From Sophora flavescens (Eukaryota > Streptophyta > Magnoliopsida > Fabales > Fabaceae): a stretch of DNA of 64,000 nucleotides. Where the stretch lies: contig CM061069.1 of NCBI GenBank assembly GCA_030762895.1, positions 24,609,404 through 24,673,403 on the forward strand. Reading direction: 5' to 3'. Positions 32,588 through 44,830 of this stretch are shown piece by piece. How positions within the stretch are numbered: the first letter of the stretch is position 1; each line of letters starts with the position of its first letter. The translations under genes were made by a program, and so were the position numbers. Under the pieces are notes generated by a model that saw only the letters and a list, made by a program, of their open reading frames with translations, made no database searches and was not told the DNA's origin.

Positions 32588-34010
32588 ATGGCATCAGAGC
32601 TAAACTCTGAAGTTTGGCTTAACAGCTATAAGAGTATGCCTTCCAATGACTGTTTGAATGAAGGGGCTTCCCTTGCACGCCCTCCTGCCTTCAATGGATC
32701 TGAGTATATCTATTGGAATGAAAGAATGGTAATATTTCTTGAGGCAACAGGTGTTGACATATGGGATGCAGTAGAAAATGGACCATTTGTCCCCTCTACT
32801 ATAGATGCTAATAGTGCTCCAAGAAATAAGCCTAAAATTGAATGGAATGAGGATGATAAGAAAAGAGTTCAATATAATGCACGTGCTAAGAATATTATAA
32901 CATCTGCTTTAAGCCGTGATGACTTTTTCAGGGTTTCAAATTGTAAATCAGCAAAGGAGATGTGGGATACATTGCAAGTAACACATGAAGGAACCACAGA
33001 TGTCAAAAGAGCAAGAATGAACACCCTCACACATGAATATGAGTTATTTCGCATGACTCGAGGAGAACCAATGGAGGTTATGCAAAAGAGATTCACACAC
33101 ATTGTAAATCAATTGGCTGCACTTGGAAAGACAATCTCCAATAAAGATTAAGTTAACAAAGTCATGAGATGCTTGAGCAGAGAATGGCAACCTAAAGTAA
33201 CTGCAATCTCAGAATCTAGAGACCATTCATCAATGACCATTGCCACATTGTTTGGAAAATTGCAAGAACATGAATTGAAGTAGAACAGACTGAATGAGAG
33301 TGAAGAAACTGATAAAAGAAAGAAGGGATTGGCTCTGAAATCACAAGTCAAAGAAGTAGAAGACAGTGATGATGATAATACAGAACAAGAGGATGAATCT
33401 GAAGTAGAGATGGGAATGCTAGTTAGAAAATTCAAGAACTTCCTAAAGAATAAAGGCAACTTCAAAAGAAAGCCATCCACTTTTCCTAAAAGAAATTTCA
33501 GAAAAGGTGACAACTCTTCCAACAACATCACATGCTATGAATGTGGAAAGATTGGCCACATGAAGCTTGACTGTCCAAAACTACAAAAGAAGGACAAAAC
33601 AGAAAAGTTTGACTCAAAGGACAAGAAGTGGAGAAAGCCAAGAAAGGCCTACATTACTTGGGATGATAATGATCTAGAATCCACTGAAGAATCTGAATCT
33701 GAGGAGGCAAACCTGTGTTTGATGTCTAGCAATCATAGTGATTCAGAAAGTGAAGTAAGTTCTGATTCACAACCTTCTTATGATGAATTGTAAAATGCTT
33801 TTGAAGAACTTCATAAAGAATCCATTAGACTTGCTAGATTGGTAATTAAGTCTAAGAAAACCATCACATGCCTAGAAGAGAAAAATTATGTTTTAAACAA
33901 AGAGCTAGCTGAATTAAAAATAGAAAATTGTGCTGTAAAAGAAAGATTGACAACTATTTTGGAATCACCTATATGTGATAATTGTCCTAAGTTGGAGAAC
34001 AAATAAACCG
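32588..34010 (+). pseudogene. Element B gag
   Basis: The first in-frame ATG after the LTR (32588) overlaps the primer site; the likelier start is ATG 32636. Capsid-type DUF4219/UBN2 domain: ASLARPPAFNGSEYIYW, then CKSAKEMWDTLQVTHEG. Stops at 33149 and 33281 interrupt it. An acidic linker leads to the CCHC knuckle CYECGKIGHMKLDC (about 33526-33567). A further stop at 33791 is followed by a coiled-coil-like charged stretch to a stop at 34004. All this lies in one frame, so decay has been mostly by substitutions. Confidence 0.88.
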
Positions 34011-36133
34011 TTTGAATGGTGATCTAACTAGAGTTACTAGCTCTAATTGTTCTAAGTGTTGTACATTGACTAAAGAAGTTGAAAAACTGAAAAATGACTT
34101 AGCCAAGTTCACAAATGGTAGATATAACTTGAATACTTTATTATGACAGCAAAAATGTGTTTATGATAAGGCTGGAATAGGCTATGAACCTAAGATACAT
34201 GAGAAATCTTTCAAGAAATTTTTTGCTGCACCTAAAACATCAAACACACCATTTGTTAAATGCAATTTTTGTGCTAGAAAAGGTCACACAGCTTCTACAT
34301 GCCAATACAGAAAATCAATATACAATAAATCTAAGTATATATGGGTTCCTAAAGGAACTATTGCTGCAACTAACTCAAAAGGACCCAAACAGATTTGGGT
34401 ACCTAAAACACAAACATGATTCTGTTTTGTAGGTGTGTTGGAAAGCCAAGAATGTGAAATGGTATCTTGACAGTGGCTGTTCCAAGCACATGACTGGAGA
34501 CAAAACCAAGTTCATCTCCTTTACCCCTGAGTCAAGTGGTAGTGTTACCTATGGAGACAACAATAAAGGGAGAATACTTGGCATTGACAACATTGGAAGT
34601 GACTCAACAATAATCATTGAGGATGTACTATATGTTGAGGGACTGAAACACAACCTATTAAGTATCAGTCAACTATGTGACAAAGGCTTCAAGGTAAAAT
34701 TCAATTCCAATAGTTGCTTAACAGAAAATCAGGATGATGAAAATTTGAAATTAATTGGACATAGGACAGATAACATCTATATGCTTGATTTAGATAATAT
34801 CTCTTCAAATACTGCACGTTGTCTTATTTCAAAAGAATAAGAGAATTGACTTTGGCATAGCAGAATTGCACACATTTACATGAACCACTTGAATAAACTG
34901 ATTTGTAAAGATCTTGTAGTTGGTTTGCCTAAACTGAAATTTGTGAAAGATGGACTATGTGATGCATGTCAAAAAGGAAAGCAAGTTAAGGTCTCTTTTA
35001 AACCAAAGAACATTGTTTCAACAACTAGACCCTTGCAACTTTTACACATGGATTTATTTGGTCCATCTAGAACCAAAAGCTTTGGTGGTAACTCGTATGC
35101 ATTGGTAGTAGTAGATGATTACTCTAGATATACATGGACATATTTTCTATCTCATAAGAGTGATTCATTTGCTACATTTAAGAAAATGGAAAAAATTGTG
35201 CAAAATGAAAAGGACATGAAAATTGTTTCTATAAGAAGAAATCATGGGGGAGAATTTCAAAATGAAGTGTTTGAAAACTTTTGTGATGAGCACGGCATTC
35301 AACATAATTTTTCTGCTCCTAGAAGTCCACAACAAAATGGAGTAGTGGAAAGGAGGAATAGATCATTAAAGGAGATATCAAGAACTATGTTGAACGACTC
35401 TAGCTTGCCAAAACAGTTTTGGACAGATGCTGTCAATACAGCCTGCTATGTGCTAAATAGAGTCTTGATAATACCAATCTTAAAGAAAACCCCTTATGAG
35501 CTTTACAAAGGAAGAAAACCAAATATAGCACATTTTCATGTTTTTAGTTGCAAATGCTTTGTTCTTAACAATGGAAAGAATAATCTTGGAAAATTTGATG
35601 CAAAGGCTGATGAAGGAATTTTCCTAGGTTACTCCCTATCTAGTAAAGCATTTAGAATATATAATAAGAGAACACAAACTATTGAGGAATCTGTGCATGT
35701 GACATTTGATGAGTCTAACCCCAAAAGGTTGGGAAAGGATTCTGTTATTGATGATCTCACAGATTCAATTGAGAAAAATCTCCTAGAAAAGAAACAGGAC
35801 AGTGAAGAAGATGAAAGCTTAAAGAATGAATTGCTGCAGCAGGAGCAAACAGAACAACAGCCCGACCTACCAAAGGAATGGAGGACTGTCAGAAATCATC
35901 CAATTGATAACATCATTGGTGAAATTACAAAGGGGGTAACTACTAGACAATCTCTTAGAAATGCTTGTAATCATATGGCATTTGTGTCTCAAGTAGAACC
36001 TAAGAACATAGATGATGCTATAATTGATGAACATTGGATGATGGCTATGCAAGATGAGTTAAACCAATTTGAAAGAAACCAAGTTTGGAAACTAGTGCCT
36101 AAACCCATGAACAGTCAAGTAATAGGTACATAA
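34006..36133 (+). pseudogene. Element B second zinc knuckle, protease and integrase
   Basis: From about 34006 the frame shifts; a second knuckle CNFCARKGHTASTC lies near 34262-34303. Back in the original frame at 34433, the protease site DSGCSKHMTG is intact. Stops at 34838 and 34847 precede the pre-integrase zinc motif (LWHSRIAHIY, CDACQKGKQ). The integrase core starts HMDLFGPSRTKS and VVVDDYSRYTW, but the second catalytic Asp is replaced: RRNHGGEF in place of the usual RSDHGGEF. The catalytic Glu (QQNGVVERRN) is retained. The frame ends at a TAA (36131) at the start of reverse transcriptase, after a long open run of 417 codons. Confidence 0.9.
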
Positions 36134-37401
36134 TGGGTTTTTAGGAATAAACTAGATGAAAATGGTATAATTGTAAGAAACAAGGCTAGATTGGTAGCCA
36201 AAGGGTATAACCAAGAAGAAGGCATAGATTATGATGAAACATATGCACCAGTAGCAAGATTAGAAGCTATAAGAATACTACTTGCTTATGCTTGCATAAT
36301 GGGATTTAAATTGTATCAAATGGATGTTAAGAGTGCTTTCTTAAATGGATTTATACAAGAGGAAGTGTATGTTGGTCAACCACCTGGTTTTGAGAATAAT
36401 TAATTGCCTAACCATGTTTACAAACTGTCTAAAGCACTATATGGGTTAAAGCAAGCTCCTAGAGCTTGATATGAAAGGTTAAGTAATTTTCTCATTGAAA
36501 AAGGATTTAAAAGAGGTAAAGTTGACACAACTTTGTTCACTAAGAAAAAGGCACACAACATTTTACTTGTACAAATATATGTGGATGATATAATTTTTGG
36601 TGCCACTAATGAGCATTTGTGCAATGAGTTTGCAAGTCTTATGCAGAGTGAATTTGAAATGTCAATGATGGGTGAGCTGAACTTTTTCCTTGGACTCCAA
36701 ATAAAGCAAACTGAAAATGGAATCTTTGTTAGCCAAACCAAGTACTGCAATGAGTTGATCAAGAAGTTTGGCATGAAAAATGCTAAGGAGATGGCTGCTC
36801 CAATGAGTACCTCTTGTTATCTGGACAAGGATGAGCAAGGTAAACCTGTTGATGTTTCTAAATTCAGAGGTATCATAGGCTCACTACTTTATCTTACTGC
36901 TAATAGGCCAGATATCATGTTTAGTGTATGCATGTGTGCTAGGTATCAAGAAAATCCAAAAGAATCACACTTAACATCAGTTAAAAGGATAATTAAGTAT
37001 CTGTTAAGAACAAAAGACATGGGATTATGGTATCCCAAAGGAGCTACATGTACTTTAATTAGCTATTCAGACTCTGATTTTGCTGGTTGTAAACTAGATA
37101 GAAAGAGTACTAGTGGAACTTGCCATTTACTAGGAACCTCCTTAGTATCATGGTTCAGTAAGAAACAATCTAGTGTGGCTTTATCCACTGCAGAGGCTGA
37201 ATATGTAATAGCTGGTAGCTGTTGTGCACATGTTTTATGGATGAAACAACAATTAGTTGATTATGGTGTGCAACTAAACCAAGTTCCTATTAGATGTGAC
37301 AGTACAAGTGCAATTAACCTAAATAAGAATCTCATTATGCACTTTAGAACTAAACACATAGAAATCATACATCATTTCATTAGAGACCATATTCAAAGTA
37401 G
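36134..37401 (+). pseudogene. Element B reverse transcriptase and RNase H
   Basis: Same frame as gag and integrase. WVFRNKLDENG, KLYQMDVKSAFLN, stop (36401), LSKALYGLKQAPRA, TGA (36467, at a normally Trp position), then IYVDDIIFG with both catalytic Asp residues. RNase H follows: SDSDFAGCKLDRKSTSG, STAEAEYV, CDSTSAI, TKHIEI, HHFIRDH. The CACTA transposon then interrupts the last codons, which resume at 44236. Confidence 0.9.
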
Positions 37402-37429
37402 CACTAGTGGAAATAATGTAATATACGGG

Positions 37430-37625
37430 AACGTTTTACGTCAGTTGACCATATGTTTGACGTTAAAAATGAGGCGGTGGCAGTTTTGTAAATATTAAAT
37501 CACTATTTGCGTCAGTTGTATAAAGAACTGACGTTAAAAGTGATTTTAACACTTTTAACGTCAGTTGTTTATACAACTGACGTTAAATGTGTGATTTTTA
37601 CGGTAGTTAAATAAATAACTGACGT
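37430..37625. repeat. CACTA left subterminal repeats
   Basis: Inverted pairs of TTTAACGTCAGTTGT with short spacers (for example 37537-37586). Further blocks of the same repeats lie at about 38468-38610 and 39520-39770. Confidence 0.85.
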
Positions 37626-39490
37626 AAATAAATATGAAACTCATTTCTTTCGTTGTCATCTCCCTGTTGTCACTCTTAACGCAGATACTCCATATAGTGC
37701 AGTTTATTTCTAAACCTTTTTTTTAAACAAGTTTATTTTTAATGTTAATTAATTAGCTTGAATTAGTAAACAATGCAAATTCTTGTGCAAATTAAAATAA
37801 ATAAACACTTAACATAAAACAAGTTATATATGTATAATCAAATCGTATCTCATTGAAGCGATTCATAAGTTACAATTACATAATTAAAAGATAAAAAAAT
37901 TCTGCAACATAGCCCTAAAATATAAAAAAGTTTCTGCTTCAACATCATTTTCTTCTCAGTCCTGTCCTCGATCAGAAACTCCAATGGATGCATCTCCTCC
38001 CTTACTTGAATTCCTTGATACTCCATCTGAATCCACTGTCACTTTGGAGCCAAAGCAGAGTGAAGGGATGGGGTGAAATAAGGTGAGGGAATCACATTAC
38101 GTGATTCACCCAACCTTACCATCCATGTTACGTGATTTACTCAACCTCGGAAGTTTTTTGACCATTAAGACAGAGACCTTTAAGTATAGGTATAGGAAGA
38201 AATAACAAAAGTCTCAGAGCCATTTTGTGAAGGAATAGAAAACACGCGAAATATAGAGGAAAAGAAGAGGGTCAGACATGCAGATCGATACTGAAAGAAT
38301 GGTACTTTATATAGAGAAGAGAGACTAGCTGATTTTCTAGAAAACTGATCTATAAACTTAATGCTCATTAAGAGGATTATAGGTTACAATGTGCATGGGT
38401 AAGTAGCACAGCGGTCATGGGTAAGTAGCACAGTAGTCAAAGGAATGAATGTTTTTGTAGAAACTTATACACTTTTAACGTCAGTTGTTTAATACAACTG
38501 ACGTAAAAAGTGTTTTTAAAATAAAAAATATTTATTTTTAAAGTCAGTTTTTTATACAACTGACGTTAAAAGTGTGATTTTTACTTCAGTTAAATAAATA
38601 GCTGACGTAAATAATCCTATATCCCTATCTGAAATGCCCTGTTTTCACCCTTAACGCAGGTCACTCCATATATATAGTGCAGTTTATTTCTAAACTTTTT
38701 TTTAAACAAGTTTATTTTTTATCTTAATTAATTAGCTTGAATTAGTAAACAAATTCTTGTGCAAATTAAAATAAATAAATACTTAACATAAAACAAGTTA
38801 TATATGTATAATCAAATCGTATCTCATTGAAGCGATTCATAAGTTACAATTACATGATTAAAAGATAAAAAATTTCTGCAACATAGCCCTAAAATATAAA
38901 AAAGTTTCTGCTTCAACATCATTTTCTTCTTAGTCCTGTCCTCAGAAATTCCAATGGATGCAAAGTTTCAGCTTCAACATCATTTTCTTCTCAGTCCTGT
39001 CCTCAGAAACTCCAATGGATGGATCGATGCATCTCCTCCCTCACTTAAATTTCATGATGCATCGTGAATCCACAGTCACTAGCAGCGAAAGCAAAGTGAA
39101 AGGGATATTTGCATCACCTCCTTCACCGGAATTCCTTGATGCATCGTCTTGAATCCACAGTCACTTGGGGCCAAAGCAGAGTGAAAGGGATGGCTGGGAT
39201 GAAATAAAGTGAGTAAATCACATTACATGATTTACACAACCTTACCATCCATGTTACATGATTTACTCAACCTCAGAAGTTTAAGTCTAGGTATAGGTAG
39301 AAATAACAAAAGTCTCAAAGCCATTTTGTGAAGGAAGAGAAAACGCACGAAATATAGAGGAAAAGAAGAGGTCAGATATGCATCGACACGAGAAAAGAAT
39401 GATACTTTATATAGAGAAGAGAGACTAGCTGATTTTCTTGAAAACTGATCTATAAACTTAATGCTCATGGGTAAGTAGCACAGTAGTAAA
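37480..39490. repeat. ~1-kb direct duplication in CACTA 5' region
   Basis: Segments of about 37480-38460 and 38460-39490 are diverged direct copies sharing the subterminal repeat block, TCCATATAGTGCAGTTTATTTC, AAGCGATTCATAAGTTACAATTACAT and the stretch that reads MSIKFIDQFSRKSASLSS on the minus strand (38368 and 39468). The second copy holds a smaller repeat of CAGTCCTGTCCTCAGAAA (about 38930-39010). No gene is supported; the minus-strand open frames are short and differ after the first 24 residues. Confidence 0.75.
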
Positions 39491-40465
39491 AGGAATTAAT
39501 GTTTTTGCAGAAACTTATACACTTTTAACGTCAGTTGTCATCATCAACTGACGTTAAAAGTGATTTTAAATAAAAAATATTTATTTTTAACATCAGTTGT
39601 TTAATATAACTGACGTAAAATGTTGTTTTATTTTTTATTTTTGATTATAACGTAAACAATGACTTTTAACGTTCGTTGCTTAAGACAATTGACATTAAAT
39701 AGATTACCTTTAACGTCAGTTGCTACAAACAACTGACGTAAAATGTTGTTTTATTTTTGGTTTTTGATTTTAACGTTTACACCCGCGCGCCTTCTGCACT
39801 TCACTCTGTACGTCTCTGTTCTTCTCTTTCACGCTCACTCTCACTCTCAACTCTCACTCTGACTCTCAACTCTCACTCTCACTCTGCCCTAATCGCGAGA
39901 TCATCTCCACCGCAACCACCGCGAGGGCTTCTTCGCCACCACCGTGAGGTACACTCTTAACCCTAACTCTGTCTTTCCCGCTCATTCTTTGCAATAACTT
40001 GACATCTCTCTTTCCCCTTCCCGCACAATAACTCTCCTTGTCCCTCTGCTCTCAGTAACCACATCGAACGTTGGCCACCACGCGAGCACCTATTTCCGGT
40101 GAGTCTTTAGGGCACATTTTTTTATGTTTGGTTTTGAGTGTATGTTGAAACTGTAGTCTCTTGTAGTTGAAACTTGAAACTGTGAGTTTGAGTTGTTTGG
40201 AATGTCTCTATTTCTGGTCGTGGGTTTTGTGTTTTCTCTTGTTTTTCTTCTGCTATCATGACCTATTTCAAAATGGGAAGAAATTTAGAGTTACTTGTAG
40301 CATGTGACATCAACAATATATTGCTCATTGGAATTCTGTTTTGTTAATTTATCTTCATCTGCTTATTTCTTTTCTATCTTAAGAATCCTGAAAATGGTGT
40401 AAATTTGAAATAATTTTTAAACACCTTGGATATATGTTTTGTATATCTACAGAACCTATCTAGTT

Positions 40466-43400
40466 ATGGATCATAGTTGGATGGTTTGTAAGCGCACTAG
40501 TGCTGAGTATTTGAAGGGGGTGGGAGAATTTATAGAATTTGCTCAAAGGAATGTTCCTAATAGTAATGGAATGTTCTGTCGTCCTTGTGTCAAGTGTTTG
40601 AATACGAGGAAATGTACGGTGAAGGATATACGTACTAATTTGATTTGTGAAGGGATTTACTTGAGTTATACTTCTGTATTTATTTTGAGTTATAACCTAT
40701 GTTAATAAATATATATTGTTTCAGAACAGGCATACATATGGATCAGTCGGATAGCCCACATGCACGGGAGGACACTGTGGGGCCTACGCAGGACCCGATC
40801 GCGCCTACGCCTGATTCTAGTGTAAGTTTACATGTTATATACTATCTTTAGTCCTTCTTTTTAATGTAAGTTTATAATGTTATAACCCTCTATTTTATCA
40901 TTTTTTTTGTCCATACAGACATCACAGGCTCATAGGAAACGGGGTAGAGGAGCCACGGCGTTGAAGAAACTAGAGAAGGACGGGAAAAGCGGACACAGAA
41001 GCTTGAGGTGTCCTTCGATGCTAATCTAAATGCCCAGGGACCCCGTGCTAAAGAATTTAATAAGTGGGTGTTTCTACAAGCGAAGCAGCACGTAAGCATC
41101 AACTACAACCACTGGAATGACGTTCCACAGAACGTTAAGGATCAGATTTGGGAGGCTATCACGGTATTTTACCTTTACATTCGTTTGATTTAAATTATTA
41201 GATAATTATCCGTTATAATCCATCCAGTTGTTATGTATTTAATGTGTAAGTAGCTTAGACTGTGCCAAATGACGAGGATCATCGTCATAAATGTATGAAA
41301 ATGGCATCAAAGCGTTGGAATGGGTTCAAGCATGATCTTACCAGGTACTATGTATCTGGGAAGAAGCGGCTTGATAAAATGTTCTCGGATTATCCCTGGA
41401 TTGATTAATGTATTTAATTATGTGTTTTTGTTTGAATAGGCTAAGGCAGATAAGGGTCGGCAGAATCAGGCGAAGAACGTCCATCGCCACACCATGTCTC
41501 AGGGTGGGTACCAGACTCGGATCAAGAAGATGATGGCGGATAGGCTGAGGGTGAAGCAGGAAGAGCACTCTGCTAGGATTGAAAGAGGAGAGGTGTCTGA
41601 GGGCACACCATCAAGTCCTCTGTCAGACATCGACCGCGAGTATGTCTGGTTAGCCGGCCGCATTACAAAGACGGGATCTTTTAAAGTTGATGCCACTCGC
41701 GAAATGGCAGATAAGATTGTAAGTAAATAATTAACTTGATTTCAATTGATATTTTTATAGATATTTTTATCACTTTTCACTTGCACGTTTTTTCATTTTT
41801 TCATTGTAGGTGGATCTTAAAGCACAATTCTCCCAGGGCTCATTCGTCCCGTCTGGACGGCGGGACATCTTGATAACTGCTCTAGGCAAGAAAGACCATC
41901 CTGGTCGGGTTATTGGTGTTCCTGGGAACGTGACCATCAAAGAATATTATGGCAAGTCTGCTTCACGAAAGTGGGTGGTCAATGAAGCATCAATTTTGGA
42001 TGACATTACTCAGCACCTCATGTCCAACCCTGCTATTACAACACATCTGATGCAAAGCTTAATATCCAACCCAGAATTCAAGCAGGCGCTTGCCAGAGAG
42101 CTTTCCTCCGTCGGTTCATCCCAGGACACCGCAGGGCATGCCAACCCTTCACATGTGAGCACAAAAGAGAGTTATGGTAGGGCACTTGTGGAGGATGATG
42201 AGTTGACAGCTAGGGAGCGGGAGTTGGAAGTCCAACGCCATGAGCATTAGTTGGAAATGAAAAAGAGTGAGCTTGAGTTGGACTTCAAACGACGTGAGCT
42301 CGAAATGTTAAGAAAGGTATGTATTCATTATTAATGTCCAAATTAGTAAAATAATTACTTGTGTTTTTTTAATTATCACCAACTTATCTATTTTATTTTT
42401 CCTAAATTGAAGGCCAAGTCGACGTCGGTGTCGCTGTCACCTGTCACTCGTTTGTTCTCACTTGGTGAGGATTATGCGTTTGAGATTTTTGAATGTCCAT
42501 TGGAGCACGATGGATGGGTGGCACGCCCAGATCAACAGAGGATATTTTCCTTCTGTGGTGATGATCTTGGGAACGCCTGCAGAAATAACGTCTGGATGGC
42601 CAGTACGGTTTTGAGTCTCTGGTGCACGTAAGTTAATTTTAAATTTATAACTTATTTATTTTTGGTATTTTTTCATTTAATAATTTATTTTAATTTCAAT
42701 ATATATATTATGTAATTAACATCCACACCTTTTCATATCTTAGGTATCTCCATCGTCTTCAGCTTGATAAGGGCGTTGCATCAGTTTACGGATTCTTAGA
42801 GCCATCACCCCTTCCGCCCCCAATTCTTTGCCAGCGATGCATTTAGTAAATACATAGGGAACTTGTTGGGAGACAATCGGAAAGAATTATATCTGGCTCC
42901 CTACTGTATGAAAAACCATTGGCAGTTGTTCGTACTTCACCCGTCTAGGCATACTGTCATATTCTTATGCTCTCTCCACCAAAAGCCGCCACAGGAGGTG
43001 GTGGAAGCTGTAAATAAGTAAGTAACTAATCTTAAATTTAATTTACATTTTAATATCAGTTGTTTTTAGTTTATTACACACATGATATATGAATTTGTTA
43101 ATTGACATGATTATTTGTTTATGATAGCGCGCTGAAGGCGAGTAGCATAAGTTGCGCCAACGGGAGAAGTAGGGCTTCTAAGGCTAAAGCAAATCCTGAA
43201 TGGGCCTACCTCAAGGTTTGGTAGTTTATTTATCAAATAATTAATATTATAATTACTAATTTATATATATATTCAACTGACGTTGAAATTAATTTTGTTT
43301 GTAGTCTCGATTTCAAATTGACGGGTGGTCGTGCAGCTATTATGTGATGCTTCATATGCTGAACATAGTCTCCGCATCTATTATGGATGGATGGAATAAG

Positions 43401-43627
43401 GTAATATTTAAACAACTTGTTAAATTATATATTATAGTTTTGAATATGATTTGCGTTAATGTTATTGTTATTATTTGAATGTGTGTAGGCATTTAACGAC
43501 CAATCGCCTCTTCAAAAAGATGAGTTTAGAGACTTGAGACTTGAGGATGCGCTTCGCTGAATTCTTCTTCAAGTATGCGGCTGAAAAAGGAATTGACAAG
43601 TTACTTCCTCAATACTTAGATGAATAG
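40466..43627 (+). pseudogene. CACTA transposase-related gene, about 9-10 exons
   Basis: Exon 1 (40466 to about 40672) encodes a transposase-associated domain (PF13963 type): MDHSWM, EYLKGVGEFIEFA and a C-x2-C pair. Later exons, bounded by GT..AG sites (for example GTAAGT at 41720 and TTGTAG before 41810), encode a Transposase_24-like part: VSFDANLNAQGP, HWNDVPQNVKDQIW (40920-41163), KMASKRWNGFKHDL (41263-41408), SDIDREYVWLAGRIT (41441-41719), then 41810-42316 and 42411-42628. The last exons (about 42745-43627) form an Ulp1-like C48 protease: NHWQLFVLHP and a catalytic-Cys-like WSCSYYVMLHML. Frameshifts near 40990 and 43550 and stops at 41406 and 42248 disable it. The Transposase_21 DDE core, normally after the first domain, is missing. 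Confidence 0.8.
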
Positions 43628-43711
43628 TTTTTTTGTTAGACATTAGAAACTAATTAATAACATGTATATATATATCCTTAGATTGGTAGTTTTGTTTTTA
43701 AGCATTAGAGA

Positions 43712-43714
<3 letters not shown>

Positions 43715-43785
<71 letters not shown>
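43715..43785. repeat. (AT)n microsatellite
   Basis: About 71 bp of uninterrupted AT dinucleotide in the 3' untranslated region of the CACTA gene. Confidence 0.98.
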
Positions 43786-43786
<1 letters not shown>

Positions 43787-43984
43787 TTGTAAATAGTTAT
43801 GTTTTTCCTATACATGGGTTTTGGTTTTAAGTCCCCCCATTGTTCCTTTGTATATTTCTTTTCTTTTTGTTAATATTGAAATTTAAGGGCAGTGTTTGCT
43901 TCTATAATGTGTGTGATATTCTGTGTTACTGGGATATTTACTGAATGCAGGGATAGCTGAGGGGAGTGATATTTTAAAACTGAA

Positions 43985-44220
43985 TTTTAAAAAAAATCTA
44001 TTAACGTCGGTTGTATCAAAAACTGACGTTAATAGTATTTTATAAAATATACAGTACACTATTAACGTCAGTTGTATTAGGAAACTGACGTTAAAAATAA
44101 AACCTTTAACGTCAGTTCTTTAACACAACTGACGTTAGTTTTAACAATATTAACGTCAGTTGTATTTACGTCAGATAATAATCTGACGTATAAAATCAAT
44201 TTTAACTGACGTAAAAAGCC
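43985..44220. repeat. CACTA right subterminal repeats
   Basis: Five or more AACGTCAGTTGT / ACTGACGTTAA inverted pairs ending 15 bp before the right terminus. Confidence 0.85.
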
Positions 44221-44235
44221 CTTACTGCACTAGTG

Positions 44236-44830
44236 TAGAGAAATTGAGATTGAATATGTTGATACAACTAAACAACTTGCTGATATTTTTACCAAGCCCT
44301 TGAACAAGGAAAGCTTCTTTTCATTAGAAGAGAATTGGGCATAATTGATCAATCCTATATCTAATCTCTAAAGAAACTGTTTATATGACTGTATCTTTGT
44401 GTAAATATACTCTGATACCAAGATGGACGGGCCTATTTTCAAAAGGAACAATTTTAGATGGACGCGCCTATCCCTCTATCATAAACAATTTTATATGTTA
44501 TGTTTGAATGTTTAAATACTTGCCTTCTCTATTGCTTTGAATTTTTATTTTCTTTACCTTTTTTATAATGCCAAAAAGGGGAGGAAAACGTATGATATAG
44601 AGAAAGGGGACAATAACAAATTAAACATGCATATGTTGAGGGGAACTTATAAGCTTACATGATTAAGGGGGAGTAAATCAAATTCTGCTATGATAATATT
44701 TTTTTTGCTCTGATATACTTCTGCTCTGATACCATGATATAAATCTGTCAAAAACACTTAGCTTCTGCTACACTTATACTCTGATCTTATAATTTGTTAA
44801 AAGATTTGTCATAATCAAAAAGGGGGAGTT
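44236..44830 (+). pseudogene. Element B pol C-terminus and 3' non-coding region
   Basis: Directly after the CACTA element the RNase H end resumes with TTKQLADIFTKPLNKE and stops within 30 codons. The rest (44,340-44,830) is non-coding, with AAAAAGGGGAGG and AAAAAGGGGGAG purine tracts before the 3' LTR. Confidence 0.85.

Larger units (their letters stand above)
37402..44235 (+). mobile_element. CACTA (En/Spm) transposon inside element B
   Basis: The element is 6,834 bp, begins CACTAGTGGAA and ends ..TGCACTAGTG, with a 3-bp TAG duplication (37399-37401 and 44236-44238): the CACTA hallmarks. Both subterminal regions are full of ACGTCAGTTG / CAACTGACGT words, the likely TnpA-binding sites. It encodes a decayed multi-exon protein with an N-terminal transposase-associated domain, a Transposase_24-type domain and an Ulp1-like protease domain, but no DDE transposase (Transposase_21), so it is non-autonomous. 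Confidence 0.93.

Noticed and set aside
34184..34432. 82-codon frame in element B
   Set aside because: The zinc knuckle of the real gag lies in a neighbouring frame over the same bases.
38180..39468. Two minus-strand ORFs with the same N-terminus as a duplicated gene
   Set aside because: They are copies of one duplicated non-coding block and diverge completely after 24 residues.
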